This document shows positions 40,501 through 44,163 of a DNA stretch of 44,163 nt, in pieces. Numbering within the stretch: the first letter of the stretch is position 1; every line of letters starts with the position of its first letter. Source of the stretch: a virus; the IMG/VR virus record IMGVR_UViG_3300008113_000097, positions 1 to 44,163 of that record. The stretch is one strand, 5' to 3'. The position numbers were made by a program, and so were the translations under genes. The notes under the pieces were generated by a model. It was given only the letters and a program-made list of their open reading frames with translations, searched no databases and was not told where the DNA came from.

Positions 40501-42093
40501 ATGCATATAACAATTTTAGGCGGTGGAACAGCAGGATGGATAGCAGCTCTTATGCTATGTAAGAATCATCCTAATCATACATTTAGTGTGGTAGCATCTA
40601 AAAGTGTAGGAATTTTAGGAGCAGGTGAAGCTGTCACTGGGGCATTGACTGCCTTGGTTTGCGGATTCTACGGAGACCTTGGAATTGATCCTTTAGATTT
40701 TTTAAGAAAAACAAAAGCTATGCCTAAGTATGCAATCTATCATAAAGGTTGGACTAACGATATTAACAAAGGATACTTAGGCCCTATTGATGGAACATTA
40801 ACAACTTGTAATATTCCCGACGATGTGTTTACATATTTGGTAGCACAAAATCATGATAAAAAACATTTAGGTGCTTTTATGGGTAATCTTGTTGAATACG
40901 ACATTTCACCTATAAGCAAAATTACGCATGAATTTGAAGAAACTAGTCATGCCTTTCACTTTGACGCAAAAGAAGCAGCTATCTATTTAGAAAATGTTAC
41001 TTTAAAGAATAGTAATTGCAAATTAATTGACAAAAAAGTTGTAGACGTAAAGTTAGACGAAAGTGGTAATATTAGCTCATTGTTATTCGAAGATCAAAGC
41101 GTACATGAAAGTGATTTCTTTATCGATGCATCTGGATTCTCAAGAATCCTAATGAACAAACTAGAAACTAAATGGGTTAGTTACAAAAAATGGTTACCAA
41201 TAAATGCAGGGTTACCGTTCTTTATTGATTATAAAGAAAATGAGGCACCAAAGCCTTATAGTGTTGCCTGGGCACAAAAAGCTGGATGGTACTGGGAAGC
41301 TAGTGTACAAACACGAAAAGGATGTGGTTATACATTCTGTGAAGATTTTATATCGTTTGACCAAGCTCACGCTGAGATAGAACAAGCATTAGGCCATAGT
41401 ATTACACCTATTAACAAATTTAGATTTGACACTGGTAGATTAGAAAATACCTGGGTAAAAAATTGTTTAGCTATAGGACTAGCTAGTTCATTTGCAGAAC
41501 CTTTAGAAGCAACTAGTATTCATAGTACTATTCAACAAATTAAACATTTTTGTTTTGAATTTTTAAGAGATAACAAAGAAGACACACTAAATCCTGCTTC
41601 TATTAACTTGTATAACAAAAGAGTTAACGGAATGTTTGATGACTATAAAGAATTTTTAGTTAGTCATTACTTAGGAGGCAGAGATGACAGTGAGTTTTGG
41701 AAGTATATTTCTGCAGGTAACACACTTACTGACTTTAATAGAAATTTACGTGAAACATGTAAATCTCGTATTCCGTCAATTTATGATTTTCCAGGATACC
41801 CAGGAGCTGCTGGGTGGACTATATGGTGCTGGATCTTAGCAGGTACCAATCAAATTACACCTGAAGTAGCAAGAAAAAATCTATCTCAACCAATGATTGA
41901 TAAGGCTATTGAAAAACTAAATCAAATGAGTGTTACAGCTCATAGAATGGAATTAACACATTATAAATTTGCTGATTATAGATCGCATGTTAATATGCCT
42001 GATTTAAAATATGTACGTTGGCGTGGAAAAGACTTCCAAGGGCTACAGCATGATTATATACAAAACACTAAAGCACATCAATTATATCAATAA
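40501..42093 (+). CDS. Flavin-dependent halogenase (tryptophan-halogenase family) 3, divergent
   Basis: This 530-aa protein has the Rossmann motif G7-G-G-T-A-G-W13, GAGEAVTG (40-47), lysine K76 (A-M-P-K-Y-A-I-Y-H-K-G-W) and E333 in FAEPLEATS. The W-x-W-x-I-P signature reads W263-Y-W-E-A-S268, so the Ile-Pro is lost. A ~40-residue longer C-terminal part (from about 430: YPGAAGWTIWCWILAG) sets it apart from the other two. Catalytic Lys and Glu are kept, so halogenation remains likely, perhaps on a different substrate, though monooxygenase-type activity cannot be excluded. AAGGG at 40489-40493 is the ribosome binding site. Its 3' end overlaps the convergent Nudix gene by 26 bp. Confidence 0.85.
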   Translation: MHITILGGGTAGWIAALMLCKNHPNHTFSVVASKSVGILGAGEAVTGALTALVCGFYGDLGIDPLDFLRKTKAMPKYAIYHKGWTNDINKGYLGPIDGTLTTCNIPDDVFTYLVAQNHDKKHLGAFMGNLVEYDISPISKITHEFEETSHAFHFDAKEAAIYLENVTLKNSNCKLIDKKVVDVKLDESGNISSLLFEDQSVHESDFFIDASGFSRILMNKLETKWVSYKKWLPINAGLPFFIDYKENEAPKPYSVAWAQKAGWYWEASVQTRKGCGYTFCEDFISFDQAHAEIEQALGHSITPINKFRFDTGRLENTWVKNCLAIGLASSFAEPLEATSIHSTIQQIKHFCFEFLRDNKEDTLNPASINLYNKRVNGMFDDYKEFLVSHYLGGRDDSEFWKYISAGNTLTDFNRNLRETCKSRIPSIYDFPGYPGAAGWTIWCWILAGTNQITPEVARKNLSQPMIDKAIEKLNQMSVTAHRMELTHYKFADYRSHVNMPDLKYVRWRGKDFQGLQHDYIQNTKAHQLYQ

Positions 42094-42511
42094 TTGTAGA
42101 AATTTTGTTTTCTAGATGACGATTTCTTAAACTTAAATCTAGGCCTTTATGTAAAGGCTTAGGTAAATGCTTTAAATCAAACCAACCCCATGCACAATGT
42201 TCAGAGCTTAGTTGCGGAATAAATTCCTCTGTTACTAAACAAAAATAAGTTTGAAATTTAAAATGTTGGTCGTTACTAACAAATTTTTCTAAAGGTATAG
42301 TTTTAGTAATTGATTGTTCGCCTATTTCTTCTTTGATTTCTCGTGACAATCCCTGCCATGCCGACTCTCCGTCTATATGAGTGCCGCCAACTAATCCCCA
42401 GTACCCTGTATGCTTACCTTCAGCTTTTTGTAATAACAAAAATCTTTTTGTAGATTTAGAACAAATTAATGCACCAGAGCATTCAACGGTTTTTATAGAG
42501 CTATTCTCCAT
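42068..42511 (-). CDS. Nudix hydrolase
   Basis: This 147-aa protein is a single Nudix fold. The Nudix box is complete at residues 43-64: G43-x5-E49-x7-R57-E58-I-K-E61-E62-I-G64. It hydrolyses X-linked nucleoside diphosphates; WGLVGG, then FQTYFCLVTEEF and HCAWGWFDLKHLP resemble MutT/dGTP-pyrophosphohydrolase-like members, but substrate cannot be assigned. Phage Nudix enzymes may cleanse nucleotide pools, decap RNA or handle NAD/ADP-ribose. AGGGGA precedes the ATG, which lies inside the 3' end of the gp15-like gene (19-bp overlap), so it is co-transcribed with tail genes. Convergent with halogenase 3 by 26 bp. Confidence 0.9.
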   Translation of the reverse strand: MENSSIKTVECSGALICSKSTKRFLLLQKAEGKHTGYWGLVGGTHIDGESAWQGLSREIKEEIGEQSITKTIPLEKFVSNDQHFKFQTYFCLVTEEFIPQLSSEHCAWGWFDLKHLPKPLHKGLDLSLRNRHLENKISTIIDIIDVL

Positions 42512-44163
42512 TGTCCCCTCTTATACTCGCCCTCAAATGATTTGCTCCATTGTACACCGTTCCATTTATACTGTGTATTTGTATAGAAATTAGTTTGGTA
42601 TACTATGTTATCAGTAACCTCGTCAGCACTAAAAATTACTACCCACTTAGTACCATCCCATTCAATAATGTCATTAGCTTCGGCTAAACCATCAGTGCCG
42701 TTAGAATTTTTCCACGCATCTGGACCGTCTTCGTTTACATTTAACTCGTACTCGATTTCATCGTCTGGATCTATCATGTTAGAAGCAACGATAATAAATT
42801 CTCTATCAGGCGGAATACCCTTAACATTAAATGTTAAAATTGAACCACTGCCATTTACTGTTAGTACAGTAATTAAACAGTCGTTTGTGATATTAACACC
42901 GCCTAAAAATCTACCTCTAACCCGCACTTTATCACCAGGGGCATATCCTGTCCCTGTGTTATTAATTACTGCACTATAAGATGCTGTAGCTAAATGTATA
43001 GTTACATCAAATGTAGCATTTTGTGCTGGCCCTGTAAAATTTTTAGAAGGTTTGTCATAATATACAGGATCAGGTTGAGGATTTGAAATTACTTCAACAC
43101 CGTTTACATATAATTTATGATCGTTGATTTTTTTAGCAAGAGTATTTGTATGTATTAGATTAGTTCTATTTGACGACGTAAATCTATCACGGATTGCTCC
43201 ACCAATACCGTCTACTAATAAGTAACGTTTTCCAGCAGCTATCGGCTGATCAGTTTTTTCTTTGTTTGGTCGTTTTGGATTAAATGTAGTAGGATCTACA
43301 ATAGCATCAAAAAAACCGTATTCGTTAATAGGTCTTACTGGACCAGGAATAGCAGTGTTAGACGGAAACGTATCTGGATCCCAGGAAGCTACTAACATTG
43401 TTAGGTCTGTAGGATGAAAACTTATAGACCCTACTACTTCTGTGTCGTTTGGCTGTCTTAAATATATTTTACTTAATCCGCTAGTTAATTTACCAGGAAA
43501 CTGCTGCACAATCATATCCCATGCTAACCAATTGTTTATTCCTATAGTAGTGTTGCGAGCTTTAATTATTGTAGTTTCAACTAGAATATCAAAATTTCCC
43601 ACGCTTACTCGTTGATCAAACATTTTGTTTATAGGATCAACTTGACCAACTGCTATGTCTGTTGCTAGTCCATCTATATAATCTAGATGTGGATCACTTT
43701 TGTTTTCAAAAATATTGTTAATAATATTAGTAATAATACCTAACTTTTTAACCTTAACTGGTGGACTAATATAGATAGGAGTTTTGAGTGTAAGCGTAGC
43801 TACATCGATTGCAGAATTTGTACCTGTCGGTACGCTTCGAGAAGTGAATGTTACATCTTGTAATTCTAGTACACTAATAGAAGTCCAGTCAATGTAATTG
43901 TCAGTGGTTTGTAGTTCAAGGCTAGGATTGAATAATACTAGTATTTGCTCTAGTATTTGTAATTTTTGCTCGGTACTAGTCGACCAAATGTCAACTTTAA
44001 GAGTAAGATCGAACGGAGTAGGCATCAATCGTTCAACAGTGTAATTAGCTCCTTCGGAGTAGACGTAATCACCAGTAGCATCATCAATATCTCTTTCTCT
44101 TATGTGCAATTTACTAACAAAACTACTGTCACTTAATCTATCTCTAGCTAGATCTAGGTCATT
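42493..44163 (-). CDS. gp15-like tail sheath stabiliser/completion protein with long C-terminal extension (5' truncated by window)
   Basis: The open frame runs off the right edge with no stop (18 codons upstream of a TTG at 44109 are open, reading NDLDLARDRLSDSSFVSK), so the start is outside. The first ~110 visible residues match the T4 gp15 core: MPTPFDLTLKVDIWSTS, then LQILEQILVLFNPSLELQ, a strand with DVTFTSRSVPTG, then TLTLKTPIYISPPVKVKK. gp15 forms the terminator ring joining the tail tube and sheath to the neck. T4 gp15 is 272 aa, while at least 557 are present here. The extra C-terminus includes a G-x-G-Y-x-x-G-D-K-V-R-V-R-G module shared with the fibre genes and ends with DIIEWDGTKW, then QYKWNGVQW and GEYKRGQW. 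The extension is unlike T4 and may be a decoration domain. Confidence 0.8.
   Translation of the reverse strand, partial: NDLDLARDRLSDSSFVSKLHIRERDIDDATGDYVYSEGANYTVERLMPTPFDLTLKVDIWSTSTEQKLQILEQILVLFNPSLELQTTDNYIDWTSISVLELQDVTFTSRSVPTGTNSAIDVATLTLKTPIYISPPVKVKKLGIITNIINNIFENKSDPHLDYIDGLATDIAVGQVDPINKMFDQRVSVGNFDILVETTIIKARNTTIGINNWLAWDMIVQQFPGKLTSGLSKIYLRQPNDTEVVGSISFHPTDLTMLVASWDPDTFPSNTAIPGPVRPINEYGFFDAIVDPTTFNPKRPNKEKTDQPIAAGKRYLLVDGIGGAIRDRFTSSNRTNLIHTNTLAKKINDHKLYVNGVEVISNPQPDPVYYDKPSKNFTGPAQNATFDVTIHLATASYSAVINNTGTGYAPGDKVRVRGRFLGGVNITNDCLITVLTVNGSGSILTFNVKGIPPDREFIIVASNMIDPDDEIEYELNVNEDGPDAWKNSNGTDGLAEANDIIEWDGTKWVVIFSADEVTDNIVYQTNFYTNTQYKWNGVQWSKSFEGEYKRGQWRIAL
42820..43030 (-). other. 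Module shared between gp15-like protein and fibre proteins
   Basis: The gp15-like extension contains A-T-F-D-V-T-I-H-x(6)-Y-S-A-V-I-N-N-T-G-T-G-Y-A-P-G-D-K-V-R-V-R-G-R-F-L-G-G, then N-D-C-L-I-T-V. The same ~70-aa unit occurs at about 14253-14460 (ATFNVIV, then VTINAGGSGY, then ILGTQLGGTSPANDL) and 20065-20290 (AKFNIVR, then ANYAAGDRLKILGSSLGG). Boundaries are approximate. Confidence 0.75.

Noticed and set aside
42493-44109. gp15-like gene starting with TTG at 44109
   Set aside because: The frame stays open to the window edge and the upstream 18 codons read as plausible protein, so the TTG is just an internal Leu codon.
1-44163. Diversity-generating retroelement, tRNA genes, transposons or integrase sites
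   Set aside because: No reverse transcriptase, template/variable repeat pair, tRNA cloverleaf, transposase or integrase was found on either strand by reading.

Overview
The window reads as part of the genome of a marine T4-like tailed phage (myovirus). The evidence is a 5'-truncated gp15-like tail-sheath stabiliser at the right end, a run of very large multidomain fibre-type genes, GATAAATA/CATAAATA elements resembling T4-type late promoters, AT-rich DNA packed with genes, and no tRNA, rRNA, transposase or CRISPR. The host cannot be fixed from this piece. Similar fibre and halogenase genes are known from cyanophages, and the low GC would also suit a phage of Pelagibacter-like bacteria. No photosynthesis gene is present to decide it.

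Layout. (1) 26-32833, + strand: eleven co-directional virion/fibre genes. They include two tandem paralogues (606-4847, 4991-10123) and two giant paralogues (10858-19002, 2714 aa; 19040-29470, 3476 aa). The giants are built from exchangeable modules: seven CBM5/12-like repeats at the N terminus, beta-helix stretches, an array of C-x-R-D helical repeats, short beta repeats, an SxDGxTW propeller and a common C-terminal block. After them come a small beta protein, a fibre with a C-terminal S74 chaperone/protease, a glycine-rich adhesin-like protein and a small Trp-rich protein. A strong intrinsic terminator (32857-32890) closes the region. (2) 32891-42093: a two-strand island of enzymes with three flavin-dependent (tryptophan-type) halogenases, five 2-oxoglutarate/Fe(II) oxygenases and one NodU/TobZ-type O-carbamoyltransferase. 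It contains two tight operons (+ 34074-36695; - 40458-36696) that meet stop-to-stop with no gap. (3) 42068-44163, - strand: a Nudix hydrolase translationally overlapping the gp15-like gene.

How the parts may work together. The fibre block makes adhesive, probably glycan-binding, appendages. The island is a natural-product-like tailoring set (halogenation, hydroxylation, carbamoylation) placed between convergent tail-fibre and tail-completion genes. Its substrate is unknown; a host small molecule, a surface glycan or a virion protein are all possible. This island is the main novelty candidate, followed by the module shuffling among fibre genes that also reaches the gp15-like protein.
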